The notes under the pieces were generated by a model. That model saw only the letters and a program-made list of their open reading frames with translations, did not search any database and was not told the origin of the DNA. This document shows positions 1 to 10,692 of a stretch of 13,448 nt of DNA, piece after piece. A program made the translations under genes and the position numbers. The stretch comes from Kiritimatiellia bacterium (GTDB taxonomy: Bacteria > Verrucomicrobiota > Kiritimatiellia > RFP12 > UBA3636). How positions within the stretch are numbered: the first letter of the stretch is position 1; each line of letters starts with the position of its first letter. Location: assembly GCA_017413145.1 (NCBI GenBank), contig JAFPUX010000083.1, positions 1 to 13,448 on the forward strand. Reading direction: 5' to 3'.

Positions 1-153
1 CAGGTCCGCCGGCGCGTAGTCCGGCAGCCCCGCGGCCGCGGGCGAATCCGCCGGCGCGGCGTCCGTCGTCGCCACGGCGTGTCCCGCCGCGAGCAGCTCG
101 CGGACGAGATGCCTGCCGGCGAAGCCGGCCGCGCCTGTGACGAGGACTTTCAC
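1..153 (-). CDS. NAD-dependent epimerase/dehydratase (SDR family), N-terminal fragment
   Basis: This is the first 51 codons of a gene that continues beyond the left edge. The product begins (M/V)KVLVTGAAGFAGRHLVREL, a first beta strand followed by the GxxGFxGxxL dinucleotide-binding loop of extended short-chain dehydrogenases, the family of nucleotide-sugar epimerases, dehydratases and reductases. The next strand (HAVATTDAAP) carries an acidic residue where NAD-preferring members bind the adenosine ribose. The start is GTG, sharing bases with the TGA stop of the upstream rpiB-glyA gene (GTGA), so translation is probably coupled and the two genes share a transcript. I see no clear Shine-Dalgarno sequence. 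The substrate cannot be told from 51 residues; a nucleotide-sugar or sugar-derivative enzyme is the family expectation. The family call is good, the exact function open. Confidence 0.78.
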   Translation of the reverse strand, partial: MKVLVTGAAGFAGRHLVRELLAAGHAVATTDAAPADSPAAAGLPDYAPADL

Positions 154-1835
154 GGAACGGGGAACTTCGCGACGAAGTCGGCGACCTCGGCGCGGACGCG
201 GGCCTTGACCGCGGCATCGTCCACGTTCGCGAGGACGAGCTTGATGCGGTCGGCGATGAACTTCATCTCCGGCTCCTTCATCCCGCGCGTGGTGACGGTC
301 GCGGTGCCGATGCGGATGCCGGACGTGACGAAGGGCGAATTCTTGTCGAACGGGATCGCGTTCTTGTTGACGATGATGCCGGTTTCGTCGAGCGCGTCGG
401 CCGCGGCCTTGCCGGTGAGGCCCTTCGCGGTGACGTCGACGAGGCAGAGGTGGTTGTCCGTGCCTCCCGAGACGAGGCGGAAGCCGTCCTCGACGAGATC
501 GCGCGCGATCGCGGCGCAGTTCTTCACGACCTGGTGAGCCCAGTCCTTGTACTCCGGCGCCATCGCCTCCTTGAAGCAGACGGCCTTCGCGGCGATGACC
601 TGCTCGAGCGGGCCGCCCTGCAGGCCGGGGAACACGGCGCGGTTGACGTCCTTGATGTATTTCTCCTTGCAGAGAATCAGGCCGCCGCGCGGGCCGCGGA
701 GCGTCTTGTGGGTGGTCGTCGTTACGAAGTCTGCGTAGGGGACGGGCGACGGATGCGCGCCGCCGGCGACGAGGCCCGCGATGTGGGCCATGTCGACGAG
801 CAGGTAGGCGCCGACTTTGTCGGCGATCGCGCGGAAGCGGGCGAAGTCGATGACGCGCGGATAGGCGCTCGCGCCGGCGAGGATGAGCTTGGGCTTCTTC
901 TCCACGGCGAGGGCTTCGAGCGCGTCGTAGTCGAGCTTTTCCGTGGCGGGGTCCACGCCGTAGGGGACGATGTCGTAGATTTTGCCCGAGATGTTGGCGG
1001 GCGAGCCGTGCGAGAGGTGGCCGCCCTGGTCGAGCGCCATCGAGAGGATCGTGTCGCCGGGCTGCAGGACCGAGAGGTAGACCGCGAGGTTCGCGGAGGC
1101 GCCGCAGTGGGGCTGGACGTTGGCGGCCTCGGCGCCGAAAAGCGCCTTGGCGCGGTCGATCGCGAGCTGTTCGATTTCGTCGACGTGGCGGCAGCCGGAG
1201 TACCAGCGCTTGCCGGGGTAGCCCTCGGCGTACTTGTTCGTGAGGACGGAGCCCTGCGCCTCGCGGACGGCGCGGCTCGTGAGGTTCTCCGACGCGATGA
1301 GGTTGATGCAGGAGCGCTCCTGCTCCGCGTGGTCGAGGACGGCGCGCCAGACGTCGGGGTCGGCGTCCTTGAGGTGGGCGATTTCGGTCACGCGGTTGCC
1401 GAGGGCCGCGAGCTGCGCGACGCGGCGCGCGTGGCGGCCTTCGGACGGCGGCGGCGTGGAGAGGAACGCCTCGACGATGCGCGGCAGATCGGCCGCCGGC
1501 GTCTTCTTCGCCGCGAGGACGAGCACGTTGGCGCCGTTGTGGTCGCGGACCGTCGCGGCCTCGACCGCGTCGACCGCGAGCGCGGCGCGGACGTGCGGGA
1601 AGCGGTTCGCGGCGATCGTCATGCCGGCGCCGGTCGTGCAGACGAGGATGCCGAACTGCGCTTCGCCGGTCTCGACGGCGGCGGCGACCTTCTCCGCGAA
1701 GAGCGGATAGTCGCAGGATTCGGAGGAGAAACAGCCGGCGTCGGCGGTTTCGCAGTCCCCGCGCGCGGCGAGGACCTTCTTGAGGGATTCTTTGACGACG
1801 TAGCCGGCGTGGTCGGAACCGAGGGCGATTTTCAT
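150..1835 (-). CDS. rpiB-glyA: Fused ribose-5-phosphate isomerase B / serine hydroxymethyltransferase
   Basis: One 561-residue reading frame holds two complete cytosolic enzymes. Residues 1-125 are RpiB, which interconverts ribulose 5-phosphate and ribose 5-phosphate: GSDHAGY (D8, H9), the VCTTGAGM active-site loop with Cys66, and the D98-H99-N100 motif. A linker rich in Pro, Arg and Ala (about 126-148) leads to serine hydroxymethyltransferase, which makes glycine and methylene-tetrahydrofolate from serine using PLP. Its motifs are NLIASEN (178-184), NKYAEGYPGKRWYSGC (200-215), DMAHIAGLV (348-356) and TTTTHKTLRGPRGG, with PLP lysine K377. All key residues look intact, so both activities are plausible. 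Start 1835 is chosen because it opens exactly on the RpiB MKIALGSDHAG sequence and lies about 34 nt after the predicted transcription start; a further upstream ATG at 1904 falls in the -35 element. No SD is visible. It overlaps the downstream epimerase gene by 4 bp. Confidence 0.93.
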   Translation of the reverse strand: MKIALGSDHAGYVVKESLKKVLAARGDCETADAGCFSSESCDYPLFAEKVAAAVETGEAQFGILVCTTGAGMTIAANRFPHVRAALAVDAVEAATVRDHNGANVLVLAAKKTPAADLPRIVEAFLSTPPPSEGRHARRVAQLAALGNRVTEIAHLKDADPDVWRAVLDHAEQERSCINLIASENLTSRAVREAQGSVLTNKYAEGYPGKRWYSGCRHVDEIEQLAIDRAKALFGAEAANVQPHCGASANLAVYLSVLQPGDTILSMALDQGGHLSHGSPANISGKIYDIVPYGVDPATEKLDYDALEALAVEKKPKLILAGASAYPRVIDFARFRAIADKVGAYLLVDMAHIAGLVAGGAHPSPVPYADFVTTTTHKTLRGPRGGLILCKEKYIKDVNRAVFPGLQGGPLEQVIAAKAVCFKEAMAPEYKDWAHQVVKNCAAIARDLVEDGFRLVSGGTDNHLCLVDVTAKGLTGKAAADALDETGIIVNKNAIPFDKNSPFVTSGIRIGTATVTTRGMKEPEMKFIADRIKLVLANVDDAAVKARVRAEVADFVAKFPVP

Positions 1836-1875
1836 GGGAGCGGGGAACGGCGGAAAGTGGTTTGGATGGCGCGGG

Positions 1876-1904
1876 AGTATACGCCAAACGCCGCCCCGAT
1901 GCAA
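1876..1904 (-). promoter_or_regulatory. Promoter of rpiB-glyA
   Basis: On the minus strand a -35 element TTGCAT (1904-1899) is followed by a 17-bp spacer and a -10 element TATACT (1881-1876), five of six bases matching consensus. The predicted start near 1869 gives a leader of about 34 nt. It separates rpiB-glyA from the decarboxylase gene upstream, although read-through is possible because no strong T-tract terminator is visible in the 103-bp gap. Confidence 0.6.
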
Positions 1905-1938
1905 CGCCCCGCGCGCAGGCGGGCGCCGGCAGGGTCCG

Positions 1939-4122
1939 CTAGGGGGCGTCGACGCGCTGGACGCGGTCCTCTTCGTCGCGGTTCAACACCTCGACCAGCA
2001 GCGACTTGCCACGGACGAAGAGCCCGTGGACCGCACCCGCGCCTTCGGTCGCGACGACGTCGAGGACGAGGTCGATCATCGGCCGCGTGATGCGCAACCC
2101 CGGCAGCAGCACCGGGATGCCGGGCGGATACGGGACGACCATCTGCCCGCAGATCCGCCCCTCGCTTTCCGCGATCGGGACGAGTTCGCCGTCGCAGAGC
2201 GCGGCGTCGCGCGGCAGGACCGAGACCTGCTCGTCGATCGCCGCGGGGATGGTCTTGATGCGGAACTCCTCCTCGGGCCGTCCGATGCAGTCGGCGCACT
2301 GCCGGCACACGCGGTAGAGGTATTCGAAGTGCTCCTCGACGGTGCCGACGGTGACGAGGAAGAGCAGCGTCACGGGCGAGGCCTTCTCCCACTGGATGCG
2401 TGCCGCGAGGAGCGCCTTTTCGAAGCGCTCGCGCGCCTCGGCGGTGCGGAACGAGAGCACGAGCTTGAGCGGGTCGTGCAGATACCCCTGCGCCGCCCAG
2501 TCGGGGCCGGCGCCGCCGAGCTGCGGCAGGTCCGGGAAGCAGTCCTCGACGGGCTTGCCGAGCATGCCGGCGACGCGCGCCTTGAACGCGTCGACCCAGT
2601 GCAGGCGGTCCTCCAGAAGACCCATCCCCTCGAGGCGCATCTGGACACCGGCTATGTCGAGCGTGGCGAGCATCGGGTAGTGCGGCGAGGTGGAGTGCCA
2701 GTAGCGGAGGAACTCGTGCAGGTCGTGCAGGAACTTCTCCGACGAGCCGCGCCCGTGCAGCGCGAAGCGGCGGCGCAGCCAGCGGAACTGCCGCAGCGAG
2801 TCGTCCTCGAGGAGTGCGCGGAAGCGCGTCGAGACGTGGATCATCGACGCCTGCGAAAACGCCGAGAGCGCCTTGTGCGTGGACTGCACCGCGAAGTGGG
2901 CGCCGCGCAGCTCGTTCACGGCGTTGTAGCGCGCCGGCGTGCCGTCGGGAAGCTCCGTCGAGTAGAACGGGTGGAACGCGAGGTAGGGCGCCCACGCCTC
3001 GTCCGCGTAGAAGAGCACGCCGCGCTCCTCGCAGAGCCGGGAGATCTCCCACGCCGGGTAGAGAACGCCCTCGTAGGTGCAGGTCGTGAGGACGAGCATC
3101 CGCGGCGGGCCGGCGGGGCCGGCCGGGCGCGCGAGCTCCGCCTCGATGTCGGCGAGCGCGACGGGGCCCCAGATGCCGTAGCGCGGGTTGTAGCGCGCGG
3201 GCAGGTAGCGCGGGACGGCGCCCGACATCACGACGGCGTGGTGGACGGACTTGTGGCAGTTGCGGTCGAGGAGCACGACCTCGCCGGGGCGCAGCAGCGT
3301 CATCAGCATCGCCTTGTTCGACGTGCTCGTTCCGTTCGTGATGAAGCACGTCGTGGCGCTGCCGAAGATTTCGGACGCGAGGCGCTGCGCGTCGACGAGC
3401 GGCGCGTTCCCCTCGGGCGCGGAAAGGTCGCCGAGCCGCTCGACCGAGACCGAGAGGTCCGTGCGGAAGGTCATCTCGCCGAAATCGTCGTGGAAGCCGC
3501 GCAGGAAGGGCGAGTTGTCGAACGCGTTGCCGCCGTTGTGGCCGGGCGTGTGCCAGTTGGTGCCGGCGCGGTTGCAGACGTATTCGCGCAGCGCGGTCCA
3601 GAAGCGCGGCGACCAGAACGAGCGGAACGCGCGCTGGAGCTTCTCGCGGTTGCGCTCCGGGTGGCGGAAGATCTCCGCGGGGCGCGCGCTCCAGCGGCGC
3701 GTCGGCGCGGGCGGATCGGCCTCGCCGGGGCTCGTGAGGACGACCTTCGGGATCGCCGGGAAGTAGGCGAGGAACCAGCGCGCCAGCGGCATGCCGTCGA
3801 GGCGCAGCTCGTGGACGGGCGTGCGGGGCGCACCCTCCGCGGCGGCGAAGTCGTCGTCGAAGAGGAAGAGGCAGCAGTGCTTGGCGGCGTCGGAGACGAA
3901 GCGGTGCGCGCCCTGGACGTCGAAGAGCAGGCGGTCGAGCGCGGCGGGCGAGTCGGCGGTGAAGAGCTTCAGGCGCGGGAAGTCGAGCGGGCGGCCGCAC
4001 GCGAACGTCTCCTTGCAGAACGCGCGGAAGGCGTCGGAGAGGCCGTATTCCATCTCGGGGAGGACGACGGCGTCGTCCGCGGCGGGTTCGTGGAGGTAGA
4101 TGACGTGGAGGGGCTGGATCAT
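1939..4122 (-). CDS. Orn/Lys/Arg-family PLP-dependent decarboxylase (probably arginine decarboxylase type)
   Basis: This 727-residue protein belongs to the large fold-type-I basic amino-acid decarboxylases (AdiA, LdcC, SpeC and relatives), which release CO2 from arginine, lysine or ornithine to give a polyamine precursor. Residues 1-180 form the N-terminal wing region. The PLP core begins at GTNWHTPGHNGG (187-198), then TDLSVSVERLG (221-231), the cofactor-phosphate loop TNGTSTSNK (262-270), RNCHKS (287-292), YADEAW with D374 facing the pyridine nitrogen, and STHKALSAFSQ with PLP lysine K417. The C-terminal domain follows, including YPPGIP (665-670). Length fits the family (about 710-760). Start 4122 is preferred over an in-frame ATG at 4164 because the latter overlaps the predicted -10 element; a weak SD-like GGGGAAG sits 8 nt upstream. 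Substrate cannot be fixed by eye; resemblance to AdiA around the core favours arginine. No other polyamine gene lies nearby. Confidence 0.88.
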   Translation of the reverse strand: MIQPLHVIYLHEPAADDAVVLPEMEYGLSDAFRAFCKETFACGRPLDFPRLKLFTADSPAALDRLLFDVQGAHRFVSDAAKHCCLFLFDDDFAAAEGAPRTPVHELRLDGMPLARWFLAYFPAIPKVVLTSPGEADPPAPTRRWSARPAEIFRHPERNREKLQRAFRSFWSPRFWTALREYVCNRAGTNWHTPGHNGGNAFDNSPFLRGFHDDFGEMTFRTDLSVSVERLGDLSAPEGNAPLVDAQRLASEIFGSATTCFITNGTSTSNKAMLMTLLRPGEVVLLDRNCHKSVHHAVVMSGAVPRYLPARYNPRYGIWGPVALADIEAELARPAGPAGPPRMLVLTTCTYEGVLYPAWEISRLCEERGVLFYADEAWAPYLAFHPFYSTELPDGTPARYNAVNELRGAHFAVQSTHKALSAFSQASMIHVSTRFRALLEDDSLRQFRWLRRRFALHGRGSSEKFLHDLHEFLRYWHSTSPHYPMLATLDIAGVQMRLEGMGLLEDRLHWVDAFKARVAGMLGKPVEDCFPDLPQLGGAGPDWAAQGYLHDPLKLVLSFRTAEARERFEKALLAARIQWEKASPVTLLFLVTVGTVEEHFEYLYRVCRQCADCIGRPEEEFRIKTIPAAIDEQVSVLPRDAALCDGELVPIAESEGRICGQMVVPYPPGIPVLLPGLRITRPMIDLVLDVVATEGAGAVHGLFVRGKSLLVEVLNRDEEDRVQRVDAP

Positions 4123-4159
4123 CGCGTTCGCTTCCCCGGTTCGCGGGGAACGGACGGGT

Positions 4160-4187
4160 AGCATAGCACAACCGCCGCGGCGCGCAA
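4160..4187 (-). promoter_or_regulatory. Promoter of the decarboxylase gene
   Basis: On the minus strand TTGCGC (4187-4182), a 16-bp spacer and TATGCT (4165-4160) preceded directly by TGC, an extended -10. The predicted transcription start near 4153 gives a leader of about 30 nt and excludes translation from the ATG at 4164. It is divergent from the rpsT promoter. Confidence 0.5.
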
Positions 4188-4201
4188 GCGCGAATGTCGT
4201 C

Positions 4202-4229
4202 CCGGCCGGGGCGTTTCCGGCCGGACGCC
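4202..4229. repeat. Two CCGGCCGG palindromes and a small hairpin between divergent promoters
   Basis: The 8-bp palindrome CCGGCCGG occurs at 4202-4209 and again at 4217-4224, start to start 15 bp. The second copy lies in a short inverted repeat, GGCGT (4210-4214) with ACGCC (4225-4229). It is followed by a T-rich stretch (4231-4244) just upstream of the rpsT -35 element, which could act as an UP-like tract. In such GC-rich DNA the palindromes may be chance, and function is unknown. Confidence 0.3.
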
Positions 4230-4247
4230 GTTTTGCGTTTTTTTCGG

Positions 4248-4276
4248 TTGACCTGCGCCGCGGATTGTCCTATCCT
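4248..4276 (+). promoter_or_regulatory. Promoter of rpsT
   Basis: TTGACC (4248-4253), a 17-bp spacer and TATCCT (4271-4276). The -35 element is preceded by a T-rich tract that may strengthen it, as expected for a ribosomal-protein gene. The predicted start near 4283 gives a leader of about 43 nt. Confidence 0.65.
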
Positions 4277-4325
4277 TGTGCGCCATCCAAAGCAACCCGA
4301 ACCGGAATCCCGCAAGGACACCCCC

Positions 4326-4589
4326 ATGCCCAACATCAAGAGCGCCATCAAACGCGACGCCATTTCGAAGGCCCGCCGCCAACGCAATCTCGCCAACAAG
4401 AGCCGCCTCCACACGGCGCGCCGCACGTTCCTCGCCGCCGTCGAAGCCGGGGACGCGGCGAAGTCCGCCGAAGCCCTCCGCGTCTTCTCGTCCGAGATCG
4501 ACAAGGCCGCCAAGAAGGGCGCCATCACGAAGAACGCCGCCGCGCGCCGCAAGTCCCGCGCCGCCGCGCTCGCCGCCAAGAAGGCCTAG
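4326..4589 (+). CDS. rpsT: 30S ribosomal protein S20
   Basis: This 87-residue, very basic protein begins MPNIKSAIKRDAISKARRQR, the typical S20 N-terminus, and continues as Lys/Arg/Ala-rich helices ending in AALAAKKA. S20 binds 16S rRNA early in assembly of the small subunit. The usual family length is 85-90 residues, so it is complete. The ATG at 4326 matches the conserved N-terminus, and AAGGA (4314-4318) lies 7 nt upstream, one of few clear Shine-Dalgarno sequences in the window. The gene stands alone between its own promoter and a hairpin terminator. In other bacteria S20 represses its own translation, but the short leader shows no obvious regulatory fold. Confidence 0.97.
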   Translation: MPNIKSAIKRDAISKARRQRNLANKSRLHTARRTFLAAVEAGDAAKSAEALRVFSSEIDKAAKKGAITKNAAARRKSRAAALAAKKA

Positions 4590-4600
4590 GGCCTAGCGAC

Positions 4601-4621
4601 CCGCCGGATCCGTTCCGGCGG
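4601..4621. repeat. GC-rich hairpin after rpsT
   Basis: Perfect 8-bp stem CCGCCGGA (4601-4608) with TCCGGCGG (4614-4621) and a 5-nt loop, without a following T tract. It starts 11 bp after the rpsT stop. It may protect the 3' end or assist the true terminator 16 bp further on. Confidence 0.45.
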
Positions 4622-4630
4622 CACCGCGGA

Positions 4631-4667
4631 AAAAGAACGCCCGGCCGAAGCCGGGCGTCTTCTTTTT
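4631..4667. terminator. Bidirectional intrinsic terminator between rpsT and lptE
   Basis: A perfect 9-bp stem ACGCCCGGC (4637-4645) with GCCGGGCGT (4650-4658) and a CGAA loop. On the plus side it is followed by CTTCTTTTT; on the other side it is preceded by a run of A, which reads as a T-rich tail on the minus strand. It therefore fits as a terminator for rpsT and for the convergent lipoprotein gene, which ends at 4706. Confidence 0.85.
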
Positions 4668-4705
4668 GTCTCCGAACGTCCGCGGCGGCCCGCGGACGGC
4701 CGGGA

Positions 4706-5239
4706 CTACCAGGCGCCGACGCAGCCGTCGACGATCGCGATCGCGAGGTCCTTCGCCGCTTCGGGCAGGCAGGACGTTTTCGCGGAAATGGAATCGGCCC
4801 CGCCGAAGAAGTTTTCGCTGCCGGTGACCGAACCCTTGATCCAGATCGCCTTCTCGGCCGGTTCGCCGGCCTGCGGCCGGGCGAGCTTGACGAAGGAAAC
4901 GCGGGCGGAAATCGTCATCTTGTACTCGTTGGGGTGCTGCGTGTCGTGCTGGCTGTAGCTGACGGCCTCCTGCTTGTAGCCCGTCACGACCACGTCGAGC
5001 CGCGTCGTCGCCTCGGATTCCGGCACGATGCGGAGCGTGCCCTCGCGCTGGATTTCCTTGCGGAGGGCGCGGTCGGCCGCCAGCGCCACGCCGGGTTCGC
5101 CGGTCTCGTTGTAGACCGTGGGAACGTAGACGTCCCGCAGTTCGGGCGCGAGCGTGGTGCCGAAGCGGTAGGAGGACGCGCAGCCGGAAAGCAGCGCGGC
5201 GCAGAGCGCGGCGAGGGTGAGCCGGAAGGTCGTTTTCAT
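4706..5239 (-). CDS. lptE: LptE-like LPS-assembly lipoprotein
   Basis: The 177-residue product has a lipoprotein signal peptide: MKTTFR, a hydrophobic stretch, then LLSGC with the lipidated Cys at 20. Alanine at +2 favours outer-membrane sorting. The mature part has the LptE pattern seen in this kind of organism: a Tyr-containing start (SSYRFGTTL), VYVPTVYNETGEPG, an ALRKEIQREGTLRIV segment, then alternating strands (TRLDVVVTGYKQEAVSY, NEYKMTISARVSF). LptE is the plug of the LptD translocon that delivers LPS to the outer surface, which would make the host an LPS-bearing diderm. The length is normal for the family. The gene stands alone with its own promoter and shares a terminator with rpsT. 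No SD precedes the ATG. LptE diverges strongly, so another small lipoprotein family remains possible. Confidence 0.68.
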   Translation of the reverse strand: MKTTFRLTLAALCAALLSGCASSYRFGTTLAPELRDVYVPTVYNETGEPGVALAADRALRKEIQREGTLRIVPESEATTRLDVVVTGYKQEAVSYSQHDTQHPNEYKMTISARVSFVKLARPQAGEPAEKAIWIKGSVTGSENFFGGADSISAKTSCLPEAAKDLAIAIVDGCVGAW

Positions 5240-5263
5240 GGCGGATGCGTTCTTGACGGCGCG

Positions 5264-5292
5264 ATTCTACCTTTTTTCCGGGAGCGGGTCAA
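5264..5292 (-). promoter_or_regulatory. Promoter of the lptE-like gene
   Basis: On the minus strand TTGACC (5292-5287), a 17-bp spacer and TAGAAT (5269-5264), each five of six to consensus. The predicted start near 5257 leaves a leader of about 18 nt with no Shine-Dalgarno sequence. Confidence 0.7.
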
Positions 5293-5310
5293 CCGCGCCC
5301 CGCCGCGCCG

Positions 5311-5322
5311 GCGTCCGGACGC
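5311..5322. repeat. 12-bp perfect palindrome
   Basis: GCGTCCGGACGC is a perfect palindrome located between the terminator of the membrane-protein gene and the lptE promoter, 18 bp upstream of the -35 element. It could be an operator or an extra stem of the terminator region. Chance is also possible in such GC-rich DNA. Confidence 0.3.
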
Positions 5323-5356
5323 AAAAATGGGCGGGCCGCGGAAAACCGCGGCCCGC
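5323..5356 (-). terminator. Intrinsic terminator of the membrane-protein gene
   Basis: A perfect 11-bp GC stem (5331-5341 with 5346-5356) and a four-base loop. Read on the minus strand it is followed after three bases by TTTTT (5327-5323). It lies 22 bp after the stop of the gene that ends at 5378. Confidence 0.8.
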
Positions 5357-5377
5357 CGGGGAAACCGGAAAAGCCGG

Positions 5378-6274
5378 TTACTTGGATTCGACGGCGTCGT
5401 GCAGGGCGTCGAACTTGCGGGGCAGGCTCACGATCGCGCGGTAGAAGTCCAGGACGAAAACCACTCCGAGGTAGAGCACGTAGGCGGCGAGCGGGATGGC
5501 GAGCGGCGCGAGGGCCGCTTCGGACAGCGTCCCCACGCCCCGGTACCCGCTGTCGAAGAGCTGGACGACGCCCTGGACGATCAGCACGACCGTCACGACG
5601 CCGACCACGAGCGTGAGCAGCGAGATGACGAGCTTGACCGGGAACAGCACGATGCCGATCGTCTCTTCGACGACGTTGCCCGGATAGCCCTTCTTCGCGC
5701 CGACCATTTCCGGATGCGAGAAGGCGACGATCAGGATCGCCGCCACGACCGCGACGACGGCCCCGGCCTTGAGCGCTTCCTGGTTGAACTTGAACAGCAG
5801 TCCGATCGCGACGACGAACCCGCCGAGACCGAGCAGGACCTTCAGGATGTAGAGCAGCTCGGGACGCATCGCGTCCGGCTCGCGGTTCTCCAGGAACGAA
5901 CGCGGCAGGGCGAGCGCCTTGGGCGCCAGGTGCATCGTGAAGAGAGCGCCGAAGAGAATGCCGAAGTTGGAGAGCACGTCCGAGAACCGCGCGTCGTAGC
6001 GGATGGCCGTGACCAGTCCGGTGGCGAACGCGAGCACGCCGGCGACGGCGACCAGAACGGGGAGGAACTTGTCGATGAAGCGGTTCGCGACGGCGAGCCA
6101 TTTCTCCCAGGGATGGTTTTCGATGAGGCCGAGGACCGTTCCGAAAACGGCGTCGATCTTGCCGGTGACGGCGTCGGCGAAGCCGGCCGAGTCGCCGGTT
6201 CCGGGTTCCTGCGGGGCTCCGGCGGGCGCTTCCGTTTCGGGCGCGACGACGTCGGGTTCTGTGTTTTCGTTCAT
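5378..6274 (-). CDS. Polytopic membrane protein of unknown function
   Basis: I do not recognise a family for this 298-residue protein. Residues 1-35 are an acidic, Pro/Ala/Glu-rich soluble leader without a signal peptide. Hydrophobic segments follow at about 70-91, 102-118, 141-162, 169-186, 206-240 (long, probably two spans) and 256-277, so about six or seven membrane passes. Between spans four and five there is a polar loop (SHPEMVGAKKGYPGNVVEE) with little charge bias. The C-terminus (SLPRKFDALHDAVESK) is short and charged. No catalytic or binding motif stands out, and Cys is absent. ATG 6274 lies about 75 nt after the predicted transcription start, and no SD is visible. It is a single-gene unit with its own promoter and terminator, divergent from purL. 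Possible roles, without evidence, are envelope scaffolding or transport. Confidence 0.8.
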   Translation of the reverse strand: MNENTEPDVVAPETEAPAGAPQEPGTGDSAGFADAVTGKIDAVFGTVLGLIENHPWEKWLAVANRFIDKFLPVLVAVAGVLAFATGLVTAIRYDARFSDVLSNFGILFGALFTMHLAPKALALPRSFLENREPDAMRPELLYILKVLLGLGGFVVAIGLLFKFNQEALKAGAVVAVVAAILIVAFSHPEMVGAKKGYPGNVVEETIGIVLFPVKLVISLLTLVVGVVTVVLIVQGVVQLFDSGYRGVGTLSEAALAPLAIPLAAYVLYLGVVFVLDFYRAIVSLPRKFDALHDAVESK

Positions 6275-6346
6275 GGTGTCGTTGTTCTGTGGGAGTGTGT
6301 GCCGGCCCCGGATTGCGGTCGCCGGGACGTCGCGGTCGTGCGGTGT

Positions 6347-6389
6347 CGGAGTTGAAGTCTATCACACTCCGTCGGAGAACTCAACTCCG
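6347..6389. promoter_or_regulatory. Inverted repeats over the divergent membrane-protein/purL promoters (possible operator)
   Basis: CGGAGTTGA (6347-6355) is repeated exactly inverted as TCAACTCCG (6381-6389), 25 bp apart. Inside lies a second inverted repeat CTCCG-T-CGGAG (6367-6377). The arms flank the -10 and cover part of the -35 of the leftward promoter, and the right arm ends 7 bp before the purL -35. The arrangement is what a dimeric repressor site could look like, but no regulator is known. Confidence 0.45.
6356..6384 (-). promoter_or_regulatory. Promoter of the membrane-protein gene
   Basis: On the minus strand TTGAGT (6384-6379), a 17-bp spacer and TAGACT (6361-6356). The predicted leader is about 75 nt, longer than for the other genes here. 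Confidence 0.55.
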
Positions 6390-6396
6390 GTCGCGC

Positions 6397-6426
6397 TTGC
6401 GCGCGCGGGGAAAGATATGGTAGAAT
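6397..6426 (+). promoter_or_regulatory. Promoter of purL
   Basis: TTGCGC (6397-6402), an 18-bp spacer and TAGAAT (6421-6426). The predicted start near 6433 leaves a leader of about 23 nt. That is too short for a PurR-type or guanine riboswitch control element, and none is seen. Confidence 0.6.
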
Positions 6427-6455
6427 GCCCGGCCATCCAACCCCCTTTCCCCGCC

Positions 6456-10679
<4,224 letters not shown>

Positions 10680-10692
10680 GCCGCCCCCCCGC

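Noticed and set aside
1836..1904. Upstream ATG giving 23 more residues to rpiB-glyA
   Set aside because: It lies in the -35 element, and RpiB proteins begin at the MKIALGSDHAG position.
1905..1938. Possible terminator after the decarboxylase gene
   Set aside because: Only imperfect GC pairing without a T tract; not strong enough to annotate.
450..4161. Long plus-strand open frames (450-2090 and 1834-4161) opposite rpiB-glyA and the decarboxylase
   Set aside because: They run across gene boundaries and through promoter and intergenic sequence, have biased low-information translations, and oppose genes with clear catalytic motifs.
4123..4164. Upstream ATG giving 14 more residues to the decarboxylase
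   Set aside because: The ATG falls inside the predicted extended -10 element and the extra residues do not resemble the family N-terminus.
1832..4579. A 915-codon minus-strand frame crossing rpsT and the decarboxylase
   Set aside because: Arg/Ala/Pro-rich shadow that ignores two promoters and overlaps two recognised genes in other frames.
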